From Ancylobacter rudongensis (GTDB lineage Bacteria; Pseudomonadota; Alphaproteobacteria; Rhizobiales; Xanthobacteraceae): a stretch of 64,000 nt of DNA. Location: contig NZ_FMTP01000007.1 of assembly GCF_900100155.1 (NCBI RefSeq), positions 151,091 to 215,090 of the forward strand, written 5' to 3'. Shown piece after piece: positions 55,510-64,000 of this stretch (positions are counted from its first letter, which is position 1; every line of letters begins with the position of its first letter). The position numbers and the translations under genes were made by a program. The notes under the pieces are model-generated. The model saw only the letters and a program-made list of their open reading frames with translations, made no database searches and was not told the DNA's origin.

Positions 55510-56166
55510 ATGGCGAGCGAGACAAGTGGCCCGCTCCGGGTCGGCATTGGCGGCCCGGTCGGCTCAGGCAAGACGGCGCTGATGGAGGCGCTGTGCCGGA
55601 CCTTCCGCGAGCGGTACGATCTCGCCGCCATCACCAACGACATCTACACCAAGGAGGATGCCGAGATCCTCACCCGCGCCGGGGCGCTGCCCGCCGAGCG
55701 CATCATGGGCGTTGAGACCGGCGGCTGCCCGCACACGGCGATCCGCGAGGACGCCTCCGCCAATCTCGCCGCCATTGCCGAGATGCGCGGGCGGTTCCCC
55801 GCGCTCGACCTCATCCTCATCGAATCCGGCGGCGACAATCTCGCCGCCACCTTTTCGCCGGAACTGGCCGACCTCACCATCTATGTGATCGACGTCTCCG
55901 CCGGCGAGAAGATCCCGCGCAAGGGCGGCCCGGGCATTACCCGCTCGGATCTTCTGGTCATCAACAAGGTGGATCTGGCGCCGATGGTGGGCGCCTCGCT
56001 GGAGGTGATGGACCGGGATTCGCGCCGCATGCGTGGGCGCCGGCCCTTCGTCTTCGCCAATGTGCGCGCTGGCGACGGTGTCGCGGAGGTCGCGCGCTTC
56101 ATCGAGGAAGCCGGCGGGCTTGCCGCCACCGCGCCCGACAGGCGCGAGGCGACCGCGCCGGCCTGA
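55510..56166 (+). CDS. ureG: Urease accessory GTPase UreG
   Basis: UreG is the SIMIBI GTPase that couples GTP hydrolysis to nickel delivery. The 218 residues have the P-loop GPVGSGKT (15-22), TNDIYTKED, the nickel-binding CPH triad (C73-P74-H75) in [12 protein letters not shown], and NKVDLAP for guanine recognition. It closes the urease set; no T-tract terminator is visible behind it. Confidence 0.96.
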   Translation: MASETSGPLRVGIGGPVGSGKTALMEALCRTFRERYDLAAITNDIYTKEDAEILTRAGALPAERIMGVETGGCPHTAIREDASANLAAIAEMRGRFPALDLILIESGGDNLAATFSPELADLTIYVIDVSAGEKIPRKGGPGITRSDLLVINKVDLAPMVGASLEVMDRDSRRMRGRRPFVFANVRAGDGVAEVARFIEEAGGLAATAPDRREATAPA

Positions 56167-56299
56167 GGGGGTCGGCCGCCCGGCCGGATGGCGTCCCGGC
56201 GGCCACATCAGCCGATATCGTGTGTCTCGTGGGTCCCGCGGATGCGGCGCGGGCTTTCCGTCTGCTATGGTTTCATCGGCTTGGAAGGGATTCCACTCG

Positions 56300-58072
56300 A
56301 TGAAGTCATTTGCTGCGGGCCGTAAGGCACGTTCCGCCCCGCTCTATTCCCCACGCGGCCCGCGCCTTCCTGATCGGATCGTCGAGCTTTTCGAGGCGTG
56401 CTGTCGCACCGACCGACGGGCCTGCCTGTTCCTTGTCGGGCTGTGCCTGGTGGCCCTGTTGCCGGGGTTCTTCTCGATCCCGCCGGTCGACCGGGATGGG
56501 GCGCGCTTCGCGCTGATCAGCCGCCACATGGCGGAAACGGGGAACTTGTCCGAGACGAGGCTCGGCTGGGAGGCCAAGCGCACACAGGCCCTTGGCCTGC
56601 ACTGGCTGCAGGCTGGGGTGGTCAAGGCGGCCGAACTGGTCGGGGTGCCCGACGCACCCACCCGCATCTGGCTCTATCGCGTGCCCTCCCTTGCCGCCGC
56701 GATCGGCGCCGTGCTGCTGACGTTTTGGGCAGCGTTGGCCTTTACACATCGCCGAGCCGCCGTTCTGGCCGCCAGCCTGCTGGCGAGCAGCGTCGCCCTT
56801 GGCGTCGGCGGCCGGCTCGCCGTGCCGGAAGTGTTCCTGGTAGGGTCCGTCGCGGCGATGATGGGAGCCATGGGCCGTCTTTATCTGGCGGAGCGCCAGA
56901 GCCGGGGCGCCGGGGACTGGCGACAGTCATCGCACGAGGCTCGGCTGGCCTTCATCTTCTGGTCCGCGCTTGCCTTCAGCCTGTTCACCAAGGGGCTGGT
57001 AACGCCGCTCTATGTGGTGCTGCCGCTGGTGGCGCTGGTGGCGGTCGACCGATCGGCGCTGTTCCTGCGGCGCGCCCGCTCCTATGCCGGGCTCGCCGTG
57101 ATCCTCGCCGTCGCCATCGGCTGGTTCCTGCTGCGCCGCTATGGCCCCGCCGAGACGCAGGCGGAATTCGTCGTGCGTACCCTGCTCGGGCCGGTGGCCG
57201 GCGAGTATCAGGGATTTGCCGGCCTGCCGGGTGTCTATCTGCTGCTGTTCTTCGCGCTGTTCTGGCCGGCGGCGCCGCTGGCGGCCCTGGCCTTTCCCAT
57301 TGTCTGGAAGGCCCGCCGCATTGGCACGGTGCGTTTCCTGCTGGCCTGGGTGGTTCCGGTCTGGCTGCTGTTCGAGATCTTGCCGACCAAGGTGCCGGCC
57401 TATGTAGCGCCAACCCTGCCAGCGATCGCGATACTGATCGCCCTTGCGGTGGAGCGCGGCGCGCTGGCTCTTGGCAACATGCGTCTCGCCCGCGTGCTCT
57501 GGCTGTGGCCGCTGCTCGGCGCGGTGATCGCCGTCGGGGCGTTGCTGGGCATGGCGGTGTTCGACCGGACGACCAGCGTGCTGGCCTGGCCGCTGCTGCT
57601 GATCGGCTTCTTCGCGCTGGTGATCGCGGCGGCATCGGTGCGCGATTATGGCGTCGAGAAATCGGCGCTGGTCGCCATTGCCGGCATGCTGGTGTCCGGT
57701 TTCGGGGTGATGCAGCTCGTGCTGCCGAACATTGACAGCTTCTGGATGGCCCCGCGCGTGGCGGCCGCGGCGGCGCGCGAGCCGTGCGGCGCCGGCGCCG
57801 GCCCCATCGAGGTGGGCATTGCGGGCTTCAACGAGCCGAGCTTCGCGCTTCTCATGCCCAACGCGCCGCGTTTCCTGGACGGGGCGGCGGCGGCCGATTT
57901 CCTCAAGGTCGGCGGCGCCTGCCGGGTGGTCTTCGTCGAGCGGCGGCAGGAACTACGCTTTGCCCGGCGGGCGGAGGCGATCGGCCTGCGCATCCAGCGC
58001 GGGGCCGATCTGCGCGGCTTTGACTACAATGGCCTGCGCGAGGTGCGGCTGGCCCCCTACCGGCCGGGATGA
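56300..58072 (+). CDS. ArnT-type (GT39/GT83) membrane glycosyltransferase
   Basis: A 590-residue polytopic inner-membrane protein with about twelve hydrophobic segments. After a cytoplasmic N-terminus, the first periplasmic loop has the acidic motif SIPPVDRDGARFALISRHMAETG (about 60-82), as in ArnT-like transferases that use polyprenyl-phosphate sugars. A C-terminal soluble part of about 90 residues ends the protein. It probably modifies lipid A or another envelope glycan; donor and acceptor are unknown. The ATG at 56300 is chosen; an in-frame ATG at 56264 would add 12 residues. Its neighbours (ureG, metC) are unrelated. Confidence 0.82.
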   Translation: MKSFAAGRKARSAPLYSPRGPRLPDRIVELFEACCRTDRRACLFLVGLCLVALLPGFFSIPPVDRDGARFALISRHMAETGNLSETRLGWEAKRTQALGLHWLQAGVVKAAELVGVPDAPTRIWLYRVPSLAAAIGAVLLTFWAALAFTHRRAAVLAASLLASSVALGVGGRLAVPEVFLVGSVAAMMGAMGRLYLAERQSRGAGDWRQSSHEARLAFIFWSALAFSLFTKGLVTPLYVVLPLVALVAVDRSALFLRRARSYAGLAVILAVAIGWFLLRRYGPAETQAEFVVRTLLGPVAGEYQGFAGLPGVYLLLFFALFWPAAPLAALAFPIVWKARRIGTVRFLLAWVVPVWLLFEILPTKVPAYVAPTLPAIAILIALAVERGALALGNMRLARVLWLWPLLGAVIAVGALLGMAVFDRTTSVLAWPLLLIGFFALVIAAASVRDYGVEKSALVAIAGMLVSGFGVMQLVLPNIDSFWMAPRVAAAAAREPCGAGAGPIEVGIAGFNEPSFALLMPNAPRFLDGAAAADFLKVGGACRVVFVERRQELRFARRAEAIGLRIQRGADLRGFDYNGLREVRLAPYRPG

Positions 58073-58129
58073 GGGCAGGGCCATTGCCCCGGGGGATCAT
58101 CCCATCACCCCGGGGGATGCCGCCGCCCG

Positions 58130-59320
58130 TCAGCGTGCCGCCGCGAGCGCCGCAAAGCCGGAGTCGAGATCGGCGATGAGATCGGCGGGGTCCTCGAGGC
58201 CGATCTGCAGCCGGATGGCCGGACCGCCCGGGTTCCACCGGGTCGCGGTGCGGTAGCTGCTGCAGTCGAAGGGTATGGCCAGGCTCTCAAAGCCCCCCCA
58301 GCTATAGCCCAGCCCGAACAGCGCAAGGCTGTCGAGAAAAGCGTCCACCGCCGGCTTGGGCGCAGGCTGGAGAATGACGCTGAACAGGCCGGAGGCGCCC
58401 TTGAAATTGCGCTTCCACAAGGCGTGCCCCGGATGTTCCGGCAGGGCGGGGTGCATCACCGTCAGCACCTCCGGTCGCCCGGACAGCCAGCGTGCCACGG
58501 TGAGCGCCGATTGCTGGTGTCGCTCCAGCCGCACCGCCATGGTGCGCAGCCCACGCGCGGCCAGGAAAGCATCTTCGGGCGCCACTGTCATGCCGAGATC
58601 GCCATGGGCGAGGTGGACCCGGCGGAAGGTTCGTGCATTGGCGGAAATGGTGCCGATGTTCAGGTCCGAATGGCCGCCGAGATATTTCGTGCCGGCCTGG
58701 ATGGACACGTCGACGCCGAAATCATGCGGGCGGAAAAACAGCGGCGTTGCCCATGTATTGTCCATCAGCGTGGTGATGTCGTGCGCGGCGGCAGCGCCGA
58801 CGATGGCCGGGACGTCCTGGATCTCGAAGGTCTGCGAGCCCGGCGATTCCATGAAGATCGCCCGCGTATTGGGGCGGATGAGGCCGGCGATGTCGCCGCC
58901 GATGAGCGGGTCGTAATAGGTGGTCGCGATGCCGTAGCGCGTCAGCACCTCGTCGCAGATCCGGCGTGTCGGCTGATAGGCGCTGTCGACCATGAGCAGA
59001 TGGTCGCCGGCCTTCAGCACCGCGAGCAGGGCGATGCTGACGGCGGACAGGCCGGAGGGGGTGAGCACGACCCCGGCGCCGCCCTCGATCCGGGTGAGCG
59101 CGGCTTCCAGGCTCTCGACGGTCGGGTTGCCGCGCCGTCCATAGGTGTAGCGCCCGGTATGGCCTTCGAGGTCGGCGACGCTGGGGGAGAGGACGGTCGA
59201 TCCCCGGACGATCGGGGTGTTCACGAAGCCGTCATGGCGAAAAGGGTCGCGTCCGGCGAGGACGAGTTCGGTCTCCACCGAAAGGTTGCCGGGAAAGGTG
59301 CTTTTTGTCTTGTTCGCCAT
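58130..59320 (-). CDS. metC: Cystathionine beta-lyase
   Basis: A PLP enzyme of the Cys/Met metabolism family that cleaves cystathionine to homocysteine. The 396 residues contain GRYTYGRRGNPTVESLEAALTRIEGG (about 54-79), DNTWATPLFFRPHDFGVDVSIQAGTKYLGGHSD with the PLP lysine in GTKYLGGHSD, and YSWGGFESL near the C-terminus, which fits beta-lyase better than gamma-synthase. The start ATG at 59318-59320 gives the normal N-terminus. It is divergent from aapJ, the order found in rhizobia. Confidence 0.92.
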   Translation of the reverse strand: MANKTKSTFPGNLSVETELVLAGRDPFRHDGFVNTPIVRGSTVLSPSVADLEGHTGRYTYGRRGNPTVESLEAALTRIEGGAGVVLTPSGLSAVSIALLAVLKAGDHLLMVDSAYQPTRRICDEVLTRYGIATTYYDPLIGGDIAGLIRPNTRAIFMESPGSQTFEIQDVPAIVGAAAAHDITTLMDNTWATPLFFRPHDFGVDVSIQAGTKYLGGHSDLNIGTISANARTFRRVHLAHGDLGMTVAPEDAFLAARGLRTMAVRLERHQQSALTVARWLSGRPEVLTVMHPALPEHPGHALWKRNFKGASGLFSVILQPAPKPAVDAFLDSLALFGLGYSWGGFESLAIPFDCSSYRTATRWNPGGPAIRLQIGLEDPADLIADLDSGFAALAAAR

Positions 59321-59382
59321 GGTTGTAGCCTGTTCGAGCCAGTTTATCGAAGGTCGCATAGGGAACGGAGCGGTGTTGCCCC

Positions 59383-59396
59383 GTCAAGCGCTTGAC
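59383..59396. promoter_or_regulatory. Perfect palindrome between metC and aapJ (candidate operator)
   Basis: GTCAAGCGCTTGAC is a 14-base perfect palindrome with a central CG, the form of LacI/GalR-type operators. It stands 63 bases upstream of metC and about 210 upstream of aapJ in the shared 283-base regulatory gap, so it may control one or both. The regulator is unknown. Confidence 0.4.
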
Positions 59397-59603
59397 CGGA
59401 CCGGGTTGCGGCGCTCTGATGACGTTGCGTCTGCCGTGGTGGTGCCCGAGGGGGTCTTCTGGGCGCCGTCAGACGAAGGAAGCAGGCATGACACATTGCC
59501 CGATGCCATCGGCGGCATGCGAATTGCCTTTTCTGTCACTCGTGCCGCTCGCGTTTCCGCAGCGGATACGTCAGCTCCAATCCGAATGAAGAAGGCTGCC
59601 ATC

Positions 59604-60626
59604 ATGAAACGCCTCCTCTCCACGTTCGCCCTTGCGGGTGCCATGGGTCTCTGCGCGTTTGGCGCGCAGGCCGCCACGAAGCTCGAGCAGGTGAAGTCCA
59701 AGGGCTTCGTCCAGTGCGGCGTCAGCCAGGGGCTGCCCGGCTTCTCCAACCCCAACGACAAGGGTGAGTGGAGCGGCCTGGATGTGGAATTCTGCCGCGC
59801 CGTCGCCGCCGCCATCTTCGGCGATCCGAGCAAGGTGAAGTTCACGCCGCTTTCCGCCAAGGATCGCTTCACCGCCCTGCAGTCCGGCGACATCGACATC
59901 CTGTCGCGCAACACCACCTGGACCATCACCCGCGACACCTCGCTGGGCCTGAACTTCACCGGCGTCACCTATTATGACGGCCAGGGCTTCATGATCCGCA
60001 AGGACAAGAAGGTGAACTCGGCCCTGGAGCTCTCCGGCGCCTCGGTCTGCACCCAGACCGGCACCACCACCGAGCAGAACCTCGCCGACTATTTCCGCGC
60101 CAACAACATGACCTATGAGGTCATCGCCTTCGCCACCAACGACGAAGTGGTCAAGGCCTACGACGCCGGCCGCTGCGACGTGCTCACCACCGACCGTTCC
60201 GGCCTTGCCGGCGAGCGCCTGAAGCTGACCAATCCCGACGACCACATCGTCCTGCCCGAGATCATCTCCAAGGAGCCGCTCGGCCCGGTGGTCGCCCATG
60301 GCGACGACCAGTGGTTCGACATCGTCAAGTGGGTGCTGTTCGCCCAGCTGAACGCCGAAGAGCTTGGCGTCAATTCCAAGAACGTCGATGAGCAGCTCAA
60401 GTCCGCCGTCAACCCCGAGATCAAGCGCCTCCTCGGCACCGAGGGCAAGTATGGCGAGGGCATGGGCATCGGCAATGACTGGGGCTACCTGATCATCAAG
60501 AATGTCGGCAACTACGCGGAAATCTATGACCGCACCGTCGGTCCGGACACGCCGCTGAAGCTCGCGCGCGGCCTCAACGCGCTTTGGAACAAGGGCGGCA
60601 TCCAGTACGCGCCGCCGATCCGCTGA
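59604..60626 (+). CDS. aapJ: General L-amino acid ABC transporter, binding protein
   Basis: Periplasmic binding protein of the broad-range AapJQMP importer. The 340 residues have a signal peptide ending AQA-AT (about 23), then VKSKGFVQCGVSQGLPGFSNPNDKGEWSGLDVEFCRAVAAA and RNTTWTITRDTSLGLNF, which are AapJ signatures, and end with GLNALWNKGGIQYAPPIR. The ATG at 59604 has GAAGAAGG before it; the ATG at 59586 is also possible and would add six residues. Confidence 0.95.
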   Translation: MKRLLSTFALAGAMGLCAFGAQAATKLEQVKSKGFVQCGVSQGLPGFSNPNDKGEWSGLDVEFCRAVAAAIFGDPSKVKFTPLSAKDRFTALQSGDIDILSRNTTWTITRDTSLGLNFTGVTYYDGQGFMIRKDKKVNSALELSGASVCTQTGTTTEQNLADYFRANNMTYEVIAFATNDEVVKAYDAGRCDVLTTDRSGLAGERLKLTNPDDHIVLPEIISKEPLGPVVAHGDDQWFDIVKWVLFAQLNAEELGVNSKNVDEQLKSAVNPEIKRLLGTEGKYGEGMGIGNDWGYLIIKNVGNYAEIYDRTVGPDTPLKLARGLNALWNKGGIQYAPPIR

Positions 60627-60640
60627 GGGCTCTGAAACCG

Positions 60641-60674
60641 GAGGCTCCCGACCAATCGGGAGCCTCTTCTCTCT
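60641..60674 (+). terminator. Attenuating hairpin between aapJ and aapQ
   Basis: GAGGCTCCCGA (60641-60651), loop CCAA, TCGGGAGCCTC (60656-60666): a perfect 11-bp stem followed by the pyrimidine run TTCTCTCT. Probably a partial terminator that keeps binding protein in excess over the permeases. Confidence 0.75.
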
Positions 60675-60739
60675 GGTAGAACCGACATCAAGTTCGGCGC
60701 CGGAGGCATTGGGGGCCTCGATCCGAGGCGAGGGGGACT

Positions 60740-61930
60740 ATGACGGATTTGGCTGGGCCCGTCGGCGGGCATGCGAAGAGTTCATTCATCAACGACCCGA
60801 AGGTTCGCAGCATCGGCCTTCAGCTGATCGCTCTCATCGTGGTCATCTTTCTGGGCTGGAGCTTCACCGAGAACGCCCGTGACAACCTGGCGGCACAGAA
60901 GATCGCCACCGGCTTCGGATTCCTGGACAATACGGCTGGCTTCGGCATCAACCAGACGCTGATCCCCTACAGCGAGACCTCGACCTATGGCCGCGCCTTC
61001 GTCGTCGGCCTGCTCAACACGCTGCTGGTGGCGGTGGTCGGCATCTTGCTGGCCACCATCATCGGCTTCCTGGTCGGCATCGGCCGCCTGTCGAAGAATT
61101 TCGTCGTGCGGACGCTCTCAACCGTCTATGTCGAGGTGCTGCGCAACCTGCCGCCGTTGTTCCAGATCCTGTTCTGGTACCTGGCGGTGCTCAGCGCGAT
61201 GCCAGGGCCGCGCAACAGCATCAGCCTGTTCGGCGAGGTGTTCATCTCCAATCGCGGCATCATCATTCCGCGCCCGCTATTCGGCGATGGGGCGGGCATC
61301 GTCGTATGGGCGATCGGTCTTGCCATTCTCATGGCCATTCTCTTTCGCCATTGGGCGGCAAGCCGCCAGGAGGAGACTGGCCGCTATCTGCCGGTGCTGT
61401 GGATCAATCTCGGCCTGATTATCGGCCTTCCGCTCCTCGCCTTGATCGCCACCGGCTTTCCGATCAGCTTTGAAGTGCCGGAACTCAAGGGCTTCAACTT
61501 CGTCGGCGGCGTGCAGGTGATTCCGGAGTTCGTCGCGCTCACCGTGGCGCTGGCGACCTATACCGCCGCCTTCATCGCCGAGAATGTGCGTTCCGGCATC
61601 CAGTCGGTCAGCCACGGCCAGACCGAGGCGGCGCATTCGCTCGGCCTGCGGCATGCGCAGACGCTGCGCCTGGTGATCATTCCGCAGGCCATGCGGGTGA
61701 TCATCCCGCCGCTCACCAGCCAGTATCTCAACCTGACGAAGAACTCCTCGCTGGCGGTCGGCATCGGCTATCCCGACCTGGTTGCGGTGTTTGCCGGCAC
61801 GGCGCTCAACCAGTCCGGGCAGGCGATCGAGATCATCGCCATCACCATGGGCGTCTATCTCGTGCTGTCGATCATCACCGCGACGATCATGAATGTGTAC
61901 AACAAGCGCGTCGCGCTGGTTGAACGGTGA
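60740..61930 (+). CDS. aapQ: General L-amino acid ABC transporter permease AapQ
   Basis: Inner-membrane permease of the Aap importer. The 396 residues are longer than simple polar-amino-acid permeases, as is normal for AapQ. Conserved blocks are TLLVAVVGILLATIIGFLVGIGRLSKNFVVRTLSTVYVEVLRNLPPLFQILFWY and the EAA loop ENVRSGIQSVSHGQTEAAHSLGLRHAQTLRLVIIPQAMRVIIPPL. The gene is 113 bases after aapJ, past the hairpin. Confidence 0.95.
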   Translation: MTDLAGPVGGHAKSSFINDPKVRSIGLQLIALIVVIFLGWSFTENARDNLAAQKIATGFGFLDNTAGFGINQTLIPYSETSTYGRAFVVGLLNTLLVAVVGILLATIIGFLVGIGRLSKNFVVRTLSTVYVEVLRNLPPLFQILFWYLAVLSAMPGPRNSISLFGEVFISNRGIIIPRPLFGDGAGIVVWAIGLAILMAILFRHWAASRQEETGRYLPVLWINLGLIIGLPLLALIATGFPISFEVPELKGFNFVGGVQVIPEFVALTVALATYTAAFIAENVRSGIQSVSHGQTEAAHSLGLRHAQTLRLVIIPQAMRVIIPPLTSQYLNLTKNSSLAVGIGYPDLVAVFAGTALNQSGQAIEIIAITMGVYLVLSIITATIMNVYNKRVALVER

Positions 61931-61940
61931 GGGCCCGGCC

Positions 61941-63317
61941 ATGAGCATGACCTTCGACGACGGGACCTTCATCCGCAACGAGATGGCACCGGCCCTGCCG
62001 CCGCCCACGCAGCGGATCGGCGCTCTCGCCTGGATGCGGGAGAACCTGTTCTCCGGCGTCCTCAACACCCTGCTGACTGTGTTCGGCATTTTTCTGGTGG
62101 CGCTGATCGTGCCACCCTTCGTCCGCTTCATGTTCATCGACGCGGTGTGGACCGGGGAGAACCGCGAGGCTTGCCTGGGGCCCGAGGTTGGTGCCTGCTG
62201 GCCCTTCATTCAGGCCAAGTTCGGCCAGCTGATCTATGGCTTCTATCCGATCAGCGAACGCTGGCGGGTCGACATCGTCTTCGCCGCCGGCGTGCTGCTG
62301 CTGGTGCCGCTGATGGTGCTGAGCTGGCCTTTCAAGCGGATCAATGCGTTCCTGTTCTTCGTTGCCTACCCGGTCGTCGCCTTCGTGCTGCTGACCGGCG
62401 GCAACATCAACGCCTCGGCCTTCCTGCTGGAGCGCTTCGGGCTGATCCGCGGCCTGGTCGGCGATGCCGAGATCGGCGGAATCAACCTCGTGTTCTGGGT
62501 TGATTATGTGCTGACCGCGCTGCTCGTCATGGCCGCGATCGGTGGTCTGATCGCGGCGCTGGGCGGGAGCGGCCGTTCCGCCGCCCGGACGACGTTCTGG
62601 GTCTTCCTGGCGTTCGGCCTGCTCATCTTCATCTGGGACGTCGATGTCGGCCTCGACTATGTCGAGACCCGGCAATGGGGCGGGCTGCTGGTGACGCTGG
62701 TGATCGCGGTGACGGGCATCGTCGCTTCGCTGCCGCTCGGCATCCTGCTGGCGCTGGGGCGGCGCTCGCAGATGCCGGTGGTCCGGCTGCTCTCGGTGAT
62801 CTTCATCGAGTTCTGGCGTGGCGTGCCGCTGATTACGGTGCTGTTCTTCGCCACCTACATGCTGCCGCTCTTCCTGCCACAGGGCACCAATCCGGACGCG
62901 CTGCTGCGGGCGCTGGTCGGCGTTGCGCTGTTCTCCGCCGCCTATATGGCGGAGGTGGTGCGCGGCGGTCTGCAGGCGATCCCGAAGGGGCAGTATGAGG
63001 GCGCGATGGCGGTGGGGCTCACCTGGAGCCAGATGATGCGCCTCATCATTCTGCCGCAGGCGCTGACCCTGGTCATTCCCGGCATCGTCAACAGCTTCAT
63101 CAGCCTGTTCAAAGATACCACGCTGGTGCTGATCGTCTCGATCTTCGACTTTCTCGGCCAGCTCCGCGCCTCCTTCACCGACCCCAACTGGGCGACGCCG
63201 GTGACGCTCTACACCGGCTTCGCCTTCGCCGGGGTGGTCTATTTCCTCTTCTGCTTTGGCATGTCGCGCTATTCGCTCTTCGTGGAGCGGCGGCTGAACA
63301 CCTCTCACCGGCATTGA
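61941..63317 (+). CDS. aapM: General L-amino acid ABC transporter permease AapM
   Basis: Second permease of the Aap importer. The 458 residues have LGRRSQMPVVRLLSVIFIEFWRGVPLITVLFFATYMLPLFLP and the EAA loop GGLQAIPKGQYEGAMAVGLTWSQMMRLIILPQALTLVIPGI. The middle third contains extra membrane segments specific to AapM. The ATG at 61941, 10 bases after aapQ, is preferred over upstream in-frame starts inside aapQ. Confidence 0.95.
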   Translation: MSMTFDDGTFIRNEMAPALPPPTQRIGALAWMRENLFSGVLNTLLTVFGIFLVALIVPPFVRFMFIDAVWTGENREACLGPEVGACWPFIQAKFGQLIYGFYPISERWRVDIVFAAGVLLLVPLMVLSWPFKRINAFLFFVAYPVVAFVLLTGGNINASAFLLERFGLIRGLVGDAEIGGINLVFWVDYVLTALLVMAAIGGLIAALGGSGRSAARTTFWVFLAFGLLIFIWDVDVGLDYVETRQWGGLLVTLVIAVTGIVASLPLGILLALGRRSQMPVVRLLSVIFIEFWRGVPLITVLFFATYMLPLFLPQGTNPDALLRALVGVALFSAAYMAEVVRGGLQAIPKGQYEGAMAVGLTWSQMMRLIILPQALTLVIPGIVNSFISLFKDTTLVLIVSIFDFLGQLRASFTDPNWATPVTLYTGFAFAGVVYFLFCFGMSRYSLFVERRLNTSHRH

Positions 63318-63335
63318 GAAACGGAGAAACCCAAC

Positions 63336-64000
63336 ATGAGCGAACTCCATTCGACCGTTTCGCCCGTCGAACTGCACGCCGTCCATACGCCCGCGGGGCG
63401 GGAGGTCGCCGTCGATCTTGTCGGCGTGCACAAATGGTACGGCGAATTCCATGTGCTCAAGGACATCAATCTGAAGGTGCATCGCGGCGAGCGCATCGTC
63501 ATTTGCGGGCCATCGGGCTCGGGCAAGTCGACGATGATCCGATGCATCAACCGGCTGGAGGAACACCAGCAGGGCACCATCGTCGTCGACGGCATTGAGC
63601 TGACCAACGACCTCAAGCGCATCGACGAGATCCGCCGCGAGGTCGGCATGTGCTTCCAGCACTTCAACCTGTTCCCGCACCTCACCATTCTGGAGAATTT
63701 GACGCTGGCGCCGATCTGGGTCCGCAAGATGCCGAAGAGGGAAGCGGACGAGCTGGCGATGCACTTCCTCACCAAGGTGAAGATCCCCGAGCAGGCGCAC
63801 AAATATCCCGGCCAGCTCTCCGGCGGCCAGCAGCAGCGCGTCGCCATTGCCCGCGCCTTGTGCATGAAGCCGAAGATCATGCTGTTCGACGAGCCGACCT
63901 CGGCGCTCGACCCGGAAATGGTCAAGGAAGTGCTGGAGACCATGGTGAGCCTGGCGGAAGAGGGCATGACCATGCTGTGCGTGACCCACGAGATGGGCTT
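63336..64000 (+). CDS. aapP: General L-amino acid ABC transporter ATP-binding protein AapP (3' end outside window)
   Basis: ATPase of the Aap importer. The visible 221 residues have Walker [10 protein letters not shown] (about 59-67), the Q-loop [12 protein letters not shown], signature [15 protein letters not shown] and Walker [24 protein letters not shown] precedes the ATG. The frame is open at the window edge in the H-loop CVTHEMGF, so about 35 residues are missing. Confidence 0.95.
   Translation, partial: MSELHSTVSPVELHAVHTPAGREVAVDLVGVHKWYGEFHVLKDINLKVHRGERIVICGPSGSGKSTMIRCINRLEEHQQGTIVVDGIELTNDLKRIDEIRREVGMCFQHFNLFPHLTILENLTLAPIWVRKMPKREADELAMHFLTKVKIPEQAHKYPGQLSGGQQQRVAIARALCMKPKIMLFDEPTSALDPEMVKEVLETMVSLAEEGMTMLCVTHEMG

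Noticed and set aside
58087..58118. Direct repeat CCCCGGGGGAT (58087-58097 and 58108-58118) as a terminator between the ArnT-like gene and metC
   Set aside because: It has no U tract and is a direct rather than a clean inverted repeat; too short to call a repeat family.
59485..59499. Sigma-54-like GGCATGACACATTGC upstream of aapJ
   Set aside because: The GG to GC distance is 11 bases instead of 10; sigma-54 spacing is strict, and the first T of the -24 element is missing.

Overview
The window is G+C-rich, densely packed bacterial chromosome that reads as an alphaproteobacterium of the order Hyphomicrobiales (Rhizobiales), most likely Xanthobacteraceae-like. The support is gene order and family type: tyrS/anmK divergence; a SUF operon that starts with a NifS-type desulfurase; aminotransferase-hom-glpX with recJ nearby; class I PHA synthase; metC next to aapJQMP; and urtABCDE running into urease genes. 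No species can be named from the sequence alone. I saw no rRNA, tRNA, prophage, insertion sequence or CRISPR array, and no clear pseudogene.

Layout. 1-3.6 kb: start of tyrS (minus), anmK, a small exported protein with a terminator, a stray methyltransferase, and an alpha/beta hydrolase. 3.6-11.7 kb: SUF iron-sulfur assembly operon (cysteine desulfurase, sufB, sufC, sufD, sufS, sufT, a VOC protein, sufA) behind an Irr-type iron-control palindrome on its promoter. 11.7-24.6 kb: TfoX-like protein, MscS channel, DEAD-box helicase, GreA/B-like factor, LysE exporter, double-domain glycosyltransferase, parE, a phasin-like small protein, argC, phaC with a histone-H1-like tail, and a lipoprotein. 24.7-35.9 kb: alanine/DAP-type aminotransferase, hom, glpX, an orphan small protein, hydrolase, EamA transporter, phytase-like esterase, recJ and a flavoprotein.

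36.1-43.1 kb: a periplasmic iron-handling cluster in which imelysin (IrpA-like), a Tat-exported multicopper oxidase, a di-haem c-type protein, a second imelysin and a DUF1513 protein are adjacent on one strand. I consider this the least understood system in the window: it joins a probable ferroxidase to two imelysins, with no permease visible. 43.2-44.3 kb: a class I/II aminotransferase.

44.6-56.2 kb: a urea island. A textbook sigma-54 promoter precedes urtA; urtABCDE (urea ABC importer) runs into ureD, a fused ureAB, ureC, ureE with a very long His tail, ureF and ureG, so uptake, hydrolysis and nickel loading lie in one 11.5-kb block. 56.3-64.0 kb: an ArnT-type membrane glycosyltransferase, metC (minus) and the general L-amino-acid importer aapJQM plus the start of aapP, which runs off the window.

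Two families of short palindromic repeats recur between genes (A: cores like CATCCTGAGGTGC...CCTCGAAGGATG; B: cores like GTCATCCCGGAC...ATCCGGGATCG). One B copy lies inside the open frame of the di-haem protein, between its only usual start codon and its signal sequence. All function calls are by reading motifs and gene order; no database search was possible.
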